Shown piece after piece: positions 21,791 to 29,517 of a DNA stretch of 32,739 bases (the first letter of the stretch is position 1; every line of letters begins with the position of its first letter). The stretch comes from Corallococcus llansteffanensis (GTDB lineage: Bacteria; Myxococcota; Myxococcia; Myxococcales; Myxococcaceae): contig NZ_RAWB01000035.1 of the NCBI RefSeq assembly GCF_003612055.1, positions 1 through 32,739 on the forward strand. The letters are read 5' to 3'. Position numbers and translations under genes: made by a program. The notes beneath the pieces were generated by a model, which made no database searches, was not told the origin of the DNA, and saw nothing but the letters and a program-made list of their open reading frames with translations.

Positions 21791-23321
21791 AGGCGCTCGC
21801 GTCGGGCAGGCCGCTGCCGCCCAGGTCCGCGCCCATCGCGGTGAGGATGCCGGAGTAGATGTCCGGCTCGTTGGAGGTGAGCTTCCCCGGCTGGGCCACT
21901 CCGGTGCGCGCGTCGAAGCCGTAGGTGAGCGTGGTGTTGGGGTCCACGCCGCCCAGCACGGTGTTGCCCTTCACCATGGGGGACAGCAGCAGGAAGCCGT
22001 TGTTCAGGTCGTGGCCCGAACCGAACTCCGTGGCGTTGGCGGGGCGGGGACGGGTGCGGCCGAACTCCGTGGCCACGTAGATCATCGTGCGGTCCCACAT
22101 GGACTCGCCGGTGCTCGCGTCGAACGGCTCCGCCTTGAGCAGGGTGATGAGCGAGTCCACCGCGCCCAGGATGCGCGCCCACATGAAGGCCTGGCCGCCC
22201 CGGTGGTCGTTGTGGCTGATGTCGAACGCGAGCGGCGGGTTGGCGATGCCGTTGGCGCCGCCCACCGCGACGTTGAAGTCGGGCCCGAGCGTCACCGACA
22301 CCGACACCCGGTACTTGAGCAACAGGAACGCGAGCGCGGCCTGTCCCTCCACGGGGTCGGTGAAGAACGCGGGGAAGGCGGCGCGCAGCCGCGCCCCGTC
22401 CGGCGAGCTGTCCAGCCCGTACTGCGCCAGGGGAATCTGCGGCGGCGCGTTGGGCAGGATGTTGAGCCGGGTGATGAGGTCCATGCCCTCCAGCTTCGGC
22501 TGCTGCACGGTGCGCTGCTCGTTCCAGCGCTTGAGGGCCGCGCTGTCCTGGAAGGTGCGGCCGAAGATGGACTTCCGGTCCAGGGCGTCGCGCGTGGAGC
22601 GCGCCAGCGCGATGACGTCCTTCGACGGTGCGTTGGCGATGCCGCGCGAGCCGTCCAGGCCCAGGGGCCACAGGGACGGGTTGACCACCGTTTCCCCGAA
22701 GCAGGCCAGGGGCAGGCTGTCGTCGGTGCCGCGCTCGGCGTAACCGCCAGTGCCCATGTTGACGTTGGGCAGGGGCATGCTGGCGCCCCACTGGAGCGCG
22801 ACGGCCTCCTGGAGCGTGCGGCCCCGCCAGGCGGCGTTGCCCGTGAGCGAGCGCTTCTGGGCGATGCCGTGGTTCACCGACGTGCCCACGGAGGTGGCCA
22901 CCAGCATCTCGTTCATGTGCTTCTTCACGAACGCGAGCTGATCGGTGTTGACCGGGATGGGGATGCTGCCCAGGCGCGTGTTGTTGTACTTCACCGCACG
23001 GAAGGGGCTGCCCGTGACGGACTGCACCTGCGCGTCCGGGAAGGTGTTGAGCGCGCCCGCGTTGGAGGACTCGGACTGGCGCACCGCGAGGAAGCTGTCG
23101 ACGATGGACGCGCCTCCCGCCGCCCCGATGACGATGAGGAACTTCGGCTTGCCGTCGAGCGCGTCGCGCTTGCGGCCCAGCTTCTCCAGGGCCTCGGGCG
23201 TCTCCAGTGATTCACGGCAGCCGGAGAGGAGGGGACCGAGGGTGGCGGAGCCCGCCGCGCAGAGCGACAGCGCCCGCAGCATCTCCCGACGCGACAGCCG
23301 ACCGGTGTGTTTGAGGGTCAT
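21777..23321 (-). CDS. DUF1501 family Tat-exported protein
   Basis: The 514-residue protein begins with a twin-arginine signal, LSRREMLRALSLCAAGSATLGPLLSGC, which also has a lipobox ending at Cys35. The body matches DUF1501: FLIVIGAAGGASIVDSF at the start, VNHGIAQKRSLTGNAAWRGRTLQEAVA in the middle, and DHRGGQAFMWARILGAVDSLITLL, IYVATEFGRTRPRPANATEFGSGHDLNNGFLLLSP near the end. These His/Asp segments resemble the alkaline phosphatase/sulfatase fold. Family members are usually paired with cytochrome-like DUF1592/DUF1587 proteins, as here, but their biochemical role is unknown. It is the last gene of the operon and follows the small lipoprotein gene by 12 bp. Confidence 0.92.
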   Translation of the reverse strand: MTLKHTGRLSRREMLRALSLCAAGSATLGPLLSGCRESLETPEALEKLGRKRDALDGKPKFLIVIGAAGGASIVDSFLAVRQSESSNAGALNTFPDAQVQSVTGSPFRAVKYNNTRLGSIPIPVNTDQLAFVKKHMNEMLVATSVGTSVNHGIAQKRSLTGNAAWRGRTLQEAVALQWGASMPLPNVNMGTGGYAERGTDDSLPLACFGETVVNPSLWPLGLDGSRGIANAPSKDVIALARSTRDALDRKSIFGRTFQDSAALKRWNEQRTVQQPKLEGMDLITRLNILPNAPPQIPLAQYGLDSSPDGARLRAAFPAFFTDPVEGQAALAFLLLKYRVSVSVTLGPDFNVAVGGANGIANPPLAFDISHNDHRGGQAFMWARILGAVDSLITLLKAEPFDASTGESMWDRTMIYVATEFGRTRPRPANATEFGSGHDLNNGFLLLSPMVKGNTVLGGVDPNTTLTYGFDARTGVAQPGKLTSNEPDIYSGILTAMGADLGGSGLPDASAFRRA

Positions 23322-23333
23322 GGACGGGGTTCC

Positions 23334-23990
23334 TCAGTAGAAGACGGCTTCGGCGGAAGAGAAGACGGCGAGACACGAGGCCTGCATCCAGGCGATGCCC
23401 GGGTTGGGCGTGCCGGTGGCCTCCACGTCGCGCGCCAGCTGCACCAGCGTGTCGCGCTCCTCCTGGGTCGGGTCGCGCAGCCACGCGCGCCGCACCAGCG
23501 AGGTCAGGGCCGTGGCCACCGCGGGGCTCGCGGCGTCGTTGAGCTTCCCGTTCGTGAGCGCGACGTCCTTGAACACCACCGCGGTGGCAGGCGTCTTCAC
23601 GTCCAGCGCGATGCGGGCGTTGCAGGCGGAGAGCACGGTGCGCTCCACCGCGAGCGGCGTGGCGGCGCCCGTCACGGGGGCCGTCTCGTAGACGCTGTGC
23701 TGGTACGGATCCACGCCGCCCAGGGACACGCCGTGCACGCCCAGGCACGGGTACTGGCCCAGCTCGTTGCACACGGCCGCCGCGGGCAACTCCAGCGCCT
23801 GGGCCAGGTCCAGGGTGAGGCGCTCGGGGCCCTTGAAGCGCAGGTTGCCCTTCTGGGACTTCGCGACGCCGCCGTCGTAGGCGGGAGTCACCCCGGGGCC
23901 GGCGCCGGGGCCCAGGTCGATGGCGGTGGGCGGCTTGTCGGAGCAGCCCGTGAGGAGGAAACAGGCGAGCAGCAGGCGTTCAGGGCGCAC
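23334..23990 (-). CDS. lipoprotein of the DUF1501 operon
   Basis: With the GTG start at 23990 the protein has 218 residues and a short lipoprotein signal (ERLLLACFLLTGC, Cys16). I prefer this start because GGAGG lies six bases upstream; the ATG at 24017 has no comparable site and would overlap the previous gene by 38 bases rather than 11. The mature part has LDLAQALELPAAAVCNELGQYPCLGVHGVSLGGVDPYQHSVYE, ERTVLSACNARIAL and RRAWLRDPTQEERDTLVQLARDV. Four Cys residues could form disulphides. The helix with DPTQEERD resembles part of the DUF1592-type cytochrome proteins. It sits between the haem-binding protein and DUF1501 and is probably a partner of the complex. Confidence 0.82.
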   Translation of the reverse strand: MRPERLLLACFLLTGCSDKPPTAIDLGPGAGPGVTPAYDGGVAKSQKGNLRFKGPERLTLDLAQALELPAAAVCNELGQYPCLGVHGVSLGGVDPYQHSVYETAPVTGAATPLAVERTVLSACNARIALDVKTPATAVVFKDVALTNGKLNDAASPAVATALTSLVRRAWLRDPTQEERDTLVQLARDVEATGTPNPGIAWMQASCLAVFSSAEAVFY

Positions 23991-25407
23991 CGTAGGCCTC
24001 CGTGAGGATGAGGTCATGAAGCATCTTCTGCACGCGGTAGCCGTGCGTGGTGCGGAAGGCCTGCCACGTGCGGACGAACTCCTCGTTCTCCTCGGGCGTG
24101 GGCGGGTGGCCGATGAGCAGCTTCCAGTAGTCGGTGACGGTGGAGATGGCGAAGGCGTCGCTGTTGGAGGCGACCTGCGCCCACTCCAGGAGGTTGTTCA
24201 CCGGCTGGCCCAGGATGACGCCCTTCTCCGGCGTCTGGGACAGGGTGGCCGCGTCGTTGGGGAACAGCAGCTCCAGGCGGTTGGGCAGGTAGCGGTTGGA
24301 CAGCGCACCGCTGATGCCGTTGTAGTTGCGGTACGGATACGACAGCGGGTCGAGCGTCGCGTGGCACGCCGCGCACTGCTCGGCCTTCACGCCCTTGGCG
24401 TCGTAGTCGCGGGGCTCGCTGGCGACGCTGTGCAGGCCCTCCTGCTTCGCGATGTCCAGGCCCAGGTACGCGCGGTACATCTGCGAGGCGGCGTTGCGCG
24501 GCAGCGCGGTGAACATGACGAACGCGGTGAGCGTCCACGCGCTCGTCATGTTGCCGGCGCGGTGCGCCGCGTCCACCGTCTGGGAGGACGTGGAGGTGGC
24601 GGACGTGTACGTGGTGGGGTTCGAGCCGGAGCGCTTCACGAAGAACTTCGCGGTGAGCACGTCGCGCGCGTCGTGGTCGTCCGTCTGGGACCAGGCGAAG
24701 AGGGCGTAGTCGTCGTAGTAGTCGGCCAGGGGAATCTGGCCCGCGTCCTCGCCGGACTTGATGGAGCCGACGGGGCGGATTTTCGGGTGCGCGACCTTCC
24801 AGAGCTGCCCGTGCTTGCCGCGCCAGAAGTCGCTCTTGAGGCAGCGGTCCAGCTCCTGGTCGATGAAGGCGCGCTTCGGCTCGTCGCCGCCCAGCTCCAG
24901 GAACGTCTGGACCTGCACGTAGGTGGGGGACACGCCGCAGAAGTCGCTCAAGAGCCGGCGGTAAACGAAGCGCGGGTCGTACTGGCAGACCTTGAACTGG
25001 GGGTTCTCCCCGCCGCCGCAGATGCCGCTGGGCGGGACGCTGGTGACGTCACCGGGCAGGGAGCCCTGCTCGATCTCGAACTGGTTGGGGGCCTTGTCGC
25101 CGTCGGTGTCCTCATTGGCGATGGCGCGAAGCGCGGCGGGCAGCCCGAGCGCGAAGTCCTCGTCGGAGAGGGGACGCGGCTTGCCGGGCGCGAGCGATGC
25201 CTCCAGCGCCGTGCCGAAGGCGTTCCGCTGGGGCGGGGCGACGTGGCAGTAGGTGCAGGCGGGCTGGGTGCCCTGGCACGCGGGCGCGGAGGGGTACTCG
25301 GCGCAGAAGGTGCCGGGGCCGGGGGGTTTGGCCCCGGCGGGGGTCGCGACCCCCAGCAGCAGTCCGAGCACCAGCCAGCGGCTCGGGGTTACAGGTCGTG
25401 GGGGCAC
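23980..25407 (-). CDS. secreted c-type cytochrome-like protein (DUF1592/DUF1588-type)
   Basis: The 475-residue protein has a cleavable signal peptide (WLVLGLLLGVATPAGAK). CTYCH at 51-55 and CAACH at 345-349 are two CxxCH haem c motifs. NEDTDGDKAPNQFE at about 98-111 resembles a calcium-binding thrombospondin type 3 element. The region CAACHATLDPLSYPYRNYNGISG is the typical segment of DUF1592/DUF1588 proteins that accompany DUF1501 proteins, and the last 60 residues (DAFAISTVTDYWKLLIGHPPTPEENEEFVRTW) fit DUF1585. The start is GTG at 25407, with GGAG seven bases upstream. It leads the operon; a redox or envelope function is inferred. Confidence 0.88.
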   Translation of the reverse strand: MPPRPVTPSRWLVLGLLLGVATPAGAKPPGPGTFCAEYPSAPACQGTQPACTYCHVAPPQRNAFGTALEASLAPGKPRPLSDEDFALGLPAALRAIANEDTDGDKAPNQFEIEQGSLPGDVTSVPPSGICGGGENPQFKVCQYDPRFVYRRLLSDFCGVSPTYVQVQTFLELGGDEPKRAFIDQELDRCLKSDFWRGKHGQLWKVAHPKIRPVGSIKSGEDAGQIPLADYYDDYALFAWSQTDDHDARDVLTAKFFVKRSGSNPTTYTSATSTSSQTVDAAHRAGNMTSAWTLTAFVMFTALPRNAASQMYRAYLGLDIAKQEGLHSVASEPRDYDAKGVKAEQCAACHATLDPLSYPYRNYNGISGALSNRYLPNRLELLFPNDAATLSQTPEKGVILGQPVNNLLEWAQVASNSDAFAISTVTDYWKLLIGHPPTPEENEEFVRTWQAFRTTHGYRVQKMLHDLILTEAYGAP

Positions 25408-25462
25408 GCGGGCTCCGGAAACGGGGACAGGTCCTCAAGTACGGACACACCAACCCCTGGAA

Positions 25463-25479
25463 TCAGAAACGGTTTCGGA
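25463..25479. promoter_or_regulatory. 17-bp near-perfect dyad upstream of the cytochrome/DUF1501 operon
   Basis: TCAGAAAC (25463-25470) and GTTTCGGA (25472-25479) are inverted repeats around one central base, with one mismatch in eight. It lies 56 bp before the GTG of the first gene, a plausible operator position. No clear -35/-10 pair is visible in this 102-bp gap. Confidence 0.25.
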
Positions 25480-25509
25480 GATTCGTGCGAGTGGGGAACT
25501 GTCGGACCT

Positions 25510-26181
25510 TCACCGCTCGAAGAGGGTCCGCGACGGTTGCCCTCCGCCCCGCTCCTCGACGCGGAGCACGCACGCCTGCAGGGCCGGGACGGAGTGCTGC
25601 ACGGTCAGCTCGACGACGGGCTCCTTGCGTTTGCGCTTCTGGTCCCACTCCGCGAAGGGGTAGGTGGACAGGGGCAGGAAGGTGGCCGGTCCGCGGGGTT
25701 GAGGAAAGGGCTTCGTGGCACCGCTGTTGATGGGGGACAGGCGCACCTGGGCTTCGTACCGGGACAGCAGGCAGGCGGTGTCCAGGGTGAGCACCGTCTG
25801 GCGTCGGTCCCGGTAGGCGCGTGCCTCCAGCAGCGTGTCGAGCCGGCGGGAGTCCAGCCAGAAGAACACCTGGGCATTGAGGAGCCGATACCAGGCCGTG
25901 GGCGTCAGGCCTCCTCCCAGACAGCGCGACAGCCCCTTGTCATCCATGGGCTTCTGGTCCCGGATGACGGCCCACCCGTGACGGGCGTGTTGAAGCCTCA
26001 CGGACTCGGGACGGTGACAGGCTTCGAGTGCTTCGCGCGGCCTCCCGCGAACCTCGAAGAGGTCCAGCAGCGCGGAGGTGCTCAACAGGCCATGTCGCTC
26101 GATGCTCGGCCAGCTGCCGGCTTCCGCCATGTGGAAGAGCCGGGGAAACCGTTCGGCGAGCGCCTTCGCGGTGATGCCCAT
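25510..26181 (-). CDS. ADP-ribosyltransferase-like protein, probably DUF7002 family
   Basis: The 223-residue protein has FHMAEAGSWPSIERHGLLS near residues 16-35, which resembles the H-x-T/A-x-x-x-N/S-x-x-S-I-x-x-x-G-L-L motif of DarT-type and RNA 2'-phosphotransferase-like ADP-ribosyltransferases. It continues with AVIRDQKPM, WYRLLNAQVFFWLDSRRLDTLL, LSPINSGATKPFPQPRG and a strand VVELTV, whose Glu (about 191) could be the catalytic Glu of such folds. This pattern matches the family I know as DUF7002, whose function is not established; I cannot verify the name. The ATG at 26181 overlaps the preceding stop by one base (TGATG) and has GGAGG eight bases upstream. A GTG at 26184 is an alternative. 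It is translationally coupled to the kinase-synthetase fusion. Confidence 0.72.
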   Translation of the reverse strand: MGITAKALAERFPRLFHMAEAGSWPSIERHGLLSTSALLDLFEVRGRPREALEACHRPESVRLQHARHGWAVIRDQKPMDDKGLSRCLGGGLTPTAWYRLLNAQVFFWLDSRRLDTLLEARAYRDRRQTVLTLDTACLLSRYEAQVRLSPINSGATKPFPQPRGPATFLPLSTYPFAEWDQKRKRKEPVVELTVQHSVPALQACVLRVEERGGGQPSRTLFER

Positions 26182-27803
26182 CACCAGGTCCTCCGGTCGA
26201 TGATGTTGCGGGCCTCGCAGCCCGTGGAGATGAGCGACACGGGCGCGCCCGCGACACGTTCGATCTCCTCGATGTAGCGGTGCGCCTCCTCGCTGAGCTG
26301 CTCGTAGCGGCGGGCCGCCCAGTTGTTCGCGGACAGGTAGTCCACGAACGTGAGCGCGATGTCGGTGGGCGCGTTGAGCGACGCGGCCTTGCGCAGCAGC
26401 ACCCAGTCGAACTCGGCGACGCGCCGGGGACGGTTCGTCGTGGAGGTCCGCTCGGTCTTCTGCAGGTCCCCCAGCGGATGTCCCGAGCGGCGCGACACCT
26501 CCTCCCAGGTGATTTCATTCACCATGGGTCCGGACGTGGCGCCCTCAGGGCTCTGCACGCGGATGGGATGGGTGCGGCAGACCATGAGCGTCCGGCGCAC
26601 CCGGCCCGGCGGGATGCCGGCCTCCGCCAGACACCCGCTCGCGGTCGTGTCGCGCGAGGTGACGTGGGGATAGTCGCCGTGGTGCAGGCTGAGTCCCATG
26701 CCCTGGGTGCCTTCGAGGAGCACGTGGTGTCCCCGGCTGAAGGCATCGTCCAGCACCTCCACGGTGGGCCGCAGGAAGGAGTGGAGTGTTGCCACGTCCT
26801 TCGCGAGGCGCACCGCGGGGGTGGCCGCGGTCCGGAGCACCTTCCTTGAGGTGGCGGAGCCCACGCCCTGCGCCGTCGAGCCGATCTGCTGCTTCAGGGA
26901 CGCGCCCTCCATGAGGAGGTCCGCCTCCTCGATGATGACCGCCTGCGGGTCGATGAAGAGCCGCCCCTCGCGCAGCTCACAGTCCTCCAGCTCCTTGCGC
27001 AACCGCTCCAGGGACAGGGTCGTCCCAGGCCCCAGCACCACCTGCGCGCCCTTCGCCACCCGGGTTCCGGAGGGAAGCTGGTGGAAGGTGTAGACGCCGT
27101 CCTCCGCGTACACGCGGTGTCCCGCGTTCGGCCCGCCCACCCGGACGAGGACGTCGTAAGCGGGCGCGAGGTGCGCCGCGATGTGGCCCTTGCCCTCGCT
27201 GCCGTACTGCCCCCCGATGAGCACGTCCACCAGTCGCGCATCCGGACGCCCGAACAGCCCCAGCCGGCTGGCCACCCGCACCAGCACCGCGTCGGGCGGG
27301 GTCTGCTGCGTGTCCAGGACAAGCTCGGCGGGTGCCGCGAGTTGATCCACCGCGCGTTCGGTGGGGTGCGCACGGGCTTCTTCGAACGTGATGAGCTCCG
27401 TGTCCTTCTCCGCGCCCGCACGCCGGTGCGCGTAGCGCTTCGCCAGCTCCGCCTCCGGTGCATGCAGGTGCACGTGCAGGACCCGGGTGCGTGGACTCTT
27501 GCGCAGCCACTCCACCTGCGGCGCGATGCGCGCGGCATCCACCACCACGAGAAGGGAGCGGGGCTCGCGCGACTGGATCGCGGCGGCGACGTCGTCCGCC
27601 ATCCAGCGTCCCTTCGTGTCCTCATCCAGCGCCGCGCCCAGCTCCTGGAGCGGGCGCCGGCCCTGGCCTTCGGTCGGGAAGCGTTCCCGGAGGAAGTCCC
27701 GGGTGCTGAGCACAAGCGCGCCGAACCGCTGCGCGAGCCGTTGCGCGAGGGTCGTCTTCCCCGCGCCGATGGGCCCCGACACCACCACCACCGTGACCGT
27801 CAT
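26181..27803 (-). CDS. P-loop kinase fused to a PurA/PurZ-like adenylosuccinate synthetase
   Basis: The 540-residue protein joins two enzymes. Residues 1-185 are a P-loop kinase with Walker A GPIGAGKTT (10-18), RYAHRRAGAEKD and a lid-like charged region. Residues about 190-540 are an adenylosuccinate synthetase domain with GGQYGSEGKG (197-206), VGGPNAGHR (His229), FHQLPSGT, LEGTQGMGLSLHHGDYPHVT and ERTSTTNRPRR, all equivalent to PurA motifs. PurA has GDEGKG at the first motif, where Asp is the catalytic base; here it is Ser202, as in phage PurZ enzymes that act on (d)GMP. TFVD replaces the PurA TKLD that contacts guanine of GTP, so the energy donor may differ. GGAGG lies seven bases before the ATG at 27803. 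An unrelated upstream extension to 27830 is ignored. Confidence 0.85.
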   Translation of the reverse strand: MTVTVVVVSGPIGAGKTTLAQRLAQRFGALVLSTRDFLRERFPTEGQGRRPLQELGAALDEDTKGRWMADDVAAAIQSREPRSLLVVVDAARIAPQVEWLRKSPRTRVLHVHLHAPEAELAKRYAHRRAGAEKDTELITFEEARAHPTERAVDQLAAPAELVLDTQQTPPDAVLVRVASRLGLFGRPDARLVDVLIGGQYGSEGKGHIAAHLAPAYDVLVRVGGPNAGHRVYAEDGVYTFHQLPSGTRVAKGAQVVLGPGTTLSLERLRKELEDCELREGRLFIDPQAVIIEEADLLMEGASLKQQIGSTAQGVGSATSRKVLRTAATPAVRLAKDVATLHSFLRPTVEVLDDAFSRGHHVLLEGTQGMGLSLHHGDYPHVTSRDTTASGCLAEAGIPPGRVRRTLMVCRTHPIRVQSPEGATSGPMVNEITWEEVSRRSGHPLGDLQKTERTSTTNRPRRVAEFDWVLLRKAASLNAPTDIALTFVDYLSANNWAARRYEQLSEEAHRYIEEIERVAGAPVSLISTGCEARNIIDRRTW

Positions 27804-27804
27804 G

Positions 27805-27830
27805 TTGGTTCCTCCGTGGAGAGGAGCCAA
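27805..27830 (-). promoter_or_regulatory. leader hairpin covering the ribosome-binding site of the kinase-synthetase gene
   Basis: On the minus strand UUGGCUCCUC (27830-27821) can pair with GAGGAACCAA (27814-27805) in a 10-bp stem with one C-A mismatch and a 6-base loop. The 3' arm contains the GAGGA of the ribosome-binding site and ends one base before the ATG at 27803. Folding would block translation of the fusion and, through the TGATG overlap, of its partner. It could also be a protein-binding dyad in DNA. The gap from 27831 to 27887 shows nothing further. Confidence 0.5.
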
Positions 27831-27887
27831 CTTGGAGGCACGCGGCCAGGCTTTCCATACCCCGGAGGGGGGAGGGCGGAGCGCGGA

Positions 27888-28733
27888 CTACCGCCGCTGC
27901 GAGACGCGCACCCAGTCCACTTCCATCGTCTGGGGCGTGTCGCGCACGAGGTCCGCGGTGGCCTGCGGCACGCCGAAGTACGGCTCCTTCGCGCCGTTGA
28001 CGCCGGACGGATAGCTCCCGCCCACGGCGAAGTTGAAGATGATGAACAGCGGCTTGTCGAAGGCCCAGGCGCCGTGGCGCTCGACCTCCGCGCGCGTCGT
28101 CGTCTTCACCAACGCCCCATCGATGAACCACTTGATGTCCGTGGACGAGGACTCCACGCGGTACTCGTGCCAGTCGCTCACCGGCGTGCGCGGGTTGAAC
28201 CGACCGTTGATGGGCGTGTTGCCGGAGTAGCCCGGGCCATGCAGCGCGACGGAGATCCAATCGCCGTAGCCGACGTTCTCCATGATGTCGAGCTCGCCAC
28301 ACCCCGGCCAACCCGCCGCGCGGATGTCACTGCCCAGCATCCAGAACGCGGGCCACAAGCCAATGCCCACCGGCAGCTTGATGCGCGCCTCGACGCGGCC
28401 ATGGGTGAACTCCCGCTTGCCCGCGCTCTCCACGCGCCCTGACGTGAACGGGTAGCCATTGGCGGTCTGCAGGCGCGCGGTGAGCTTCAGCGTGCCGCCG
28501 CCCACGGACACGTTGTCGGGCGACGTCGTGTACTGCTGCTGCTCGTCGTTCACGTGCACGTCGGTCTGGATGATCCAGTTGGAGGCATCGACGCTGTCGC
28601 CGTCGAACTCATCGCTCCACACCTGGACCCAGTCATCCCCGGCGCGCTTCTCCGCGACCGGTGCTCCGGCGCAGGCCGTCAGCCCCAACACCAGCGCCCA
28701 CGCTCCCACCTTCCTGCTCGGTCTCGATGTCAT
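27888..28733 (-). CDS. GH16 beta-glucanase lipoprotein (laminarinase-like)
   Basis: The 281-residue protein has a lipoprotein signal (WALVLGLTAC, Cys21) and a single GH16 jelly-roll. WVQVWSDEFDGDSVDASNW is the typical start, GCGELDIMENVG (Glu147 nucleophile, Asp149, Glu152 acid/base) is the ExDIME active site of bacterial beta-1,3-glucanases and lichenases, and DIKWFIDGALV and FIIFNFAVGGSYP are the conserved later strands. It would cut beta-1,3-glucans such as laminarin or fungal cell-wall glucan. GAGGAA precedes the ATG at 28733. It is a close paralogue of the enzyme at 29518 and lacks that protein's extra N-terminal domain. It follows the peptidase gene by 28 bp. Confidence 0.92.
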   Translation of the reverse strand: MTSRPSRKVGAWALVLGLTACAGAPVAEKRAGDDWVQVWSDEFDGDSVDASNWIIQTDVHVNDEQQQYTTSPDNVSVGGGTLKLTARLQTANGYPFTSGRVESAGKREFTHGRVEARIKLPVGIGLWPAFWMLGSDIRAAGWPGCGELDIMENVGYGDWISVALHGPGYSGNTPINGRFNPRTPVSDWHEYRVESSSTDIKWFIDGALVKTTTRAEVERHGAWAFDKPLFIIFNFAVGGSYPSGVNGAKEPYFGVPQATADLVRDTPQTMEVDWVRVSQRR

Positions 28734-28761
28734 CGCTGTTCCTCGAAGATGAGGCCAAAGC

Positions 28762-29508
28762 CTACTGGAGCCGCCGTCGGTCCACGGGCTCGTTCGGGGG
28801 CTCGCCGCGATAGGGCACGGCGGGGGGCAGCAGCAGCGACTCGTGCAGCCGGCCCTCCACGTCCAGGGACATGTCCACCACGGGCTGGCGCACGGGCTCC
28901 ACGCTGCCGTCCGCGTGGAGGAGCACGCCGCCACCATGCGGGATGCCGAGCCCCCGCGTGGGCAACCCCATCCGCCGCACCGCGAGCTTGAGTCCGGGCC
29001 AGTCCGCCGGCTCATGCACGCCGATGAGGTAGGGCGTGAGCCCCAGCACGGGGAAGGGCTCACCCTCGCCGGGAAGGTCCTCGCACCACGCGCCCAGCCC
29101 CAGGTGCATGGCGCCAGCGGACACGCCCATCAGCACCGCGCCCGCCTCGTGCCGCTCGCGCAGGAGGGCGTCCACCCCGTGCGCCTGGAACGCGTCCCAG
29201 CCCACGCGCGGGTCGCCGCCCGCGAGCAGGATGACGTCCGCGTCCTTCAGCCACTCCAGGTCCTGCGCGGAGGGCGCGGCCGGGATGCTCCGGCAGCGGG
29301 TGATGCCGATGCCCTCCATGGCCGCGGTGAAGATTTCGTAGAAGGCCGGCTCGTCGCCGTTGGACGCGCCCAGGTACGCCGCGCGCACGGGCGGCACGCG
29401 CAGGTCCGCCCCGGTGTGCACGCGCACGAAGTCCAGGAAGGGGCGCCCCTCCACGCGCCAGAACAGCGGGGAGCTGTCAGCCAGCAGGAGGAGGGGCGGA
29501 GGCGGCAT
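28762..29508 (-). CDS. peptidase S51-like protein (cyanophycinase/dipeptidase E superfamily)
   Basis: The 248-residue protein has the class I glutamine-amidotransferase-like fold. ILLAGGDP (94-100) is the oxyanion-hole loop, GVSAGAM (128-134) is the nucleophile elbow with Ser130, and GIPHGGG (188-194) carries the probable catalytic His191. The family comprises aspartyl dipeptidases, cyanophycinase and related Ser hydrolases. The N-terminus PPPPLLLLADSSPLFW is hydrophobic, but it is a fold strand rather than a clear signal, so the protein is probably cytoplasmic. Its stop lies 28 bp before the second GH16 gene and its start nine bp after the first GH16 gene stop, so all three are likely co-transcribed. 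The reason for a peptidase among glucanases is not evident. Confidence 0.85.
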   Translation of the reverse strand: MPPPPLLLLADSSPLFWRVEGRPFLDFVRVHTGADLRVPPVRAAYLGASNGDEPAFYEIFTAAMEGIGITRCRSIPAAPSAQDLEWLKDADVILLAGGDPRVGWDAFQAHGVDALLRERHEAGAVLMGVSAGAMHLGLGAWCEDLPGEGEPFPVLGLTPYLIGVHEPADWPGLKLAVRRMGLPTRGLGIPHGGGVLLHADGSVEPVRQPVVDMSLDVEGRLHESLLLPPAVPYRGEPPNEPVDRRRLQ

Positions 29509-29517
29509 GCGCGGAGA

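Noticed and set aside
26181-27803. Housekeeping PurA
   Set aside because: The fused kinase, the Ser in GGQYGSEGKG and the TFVD motif all differ from standard PurA, so a normal IMP-to-AMP role is unlikely.
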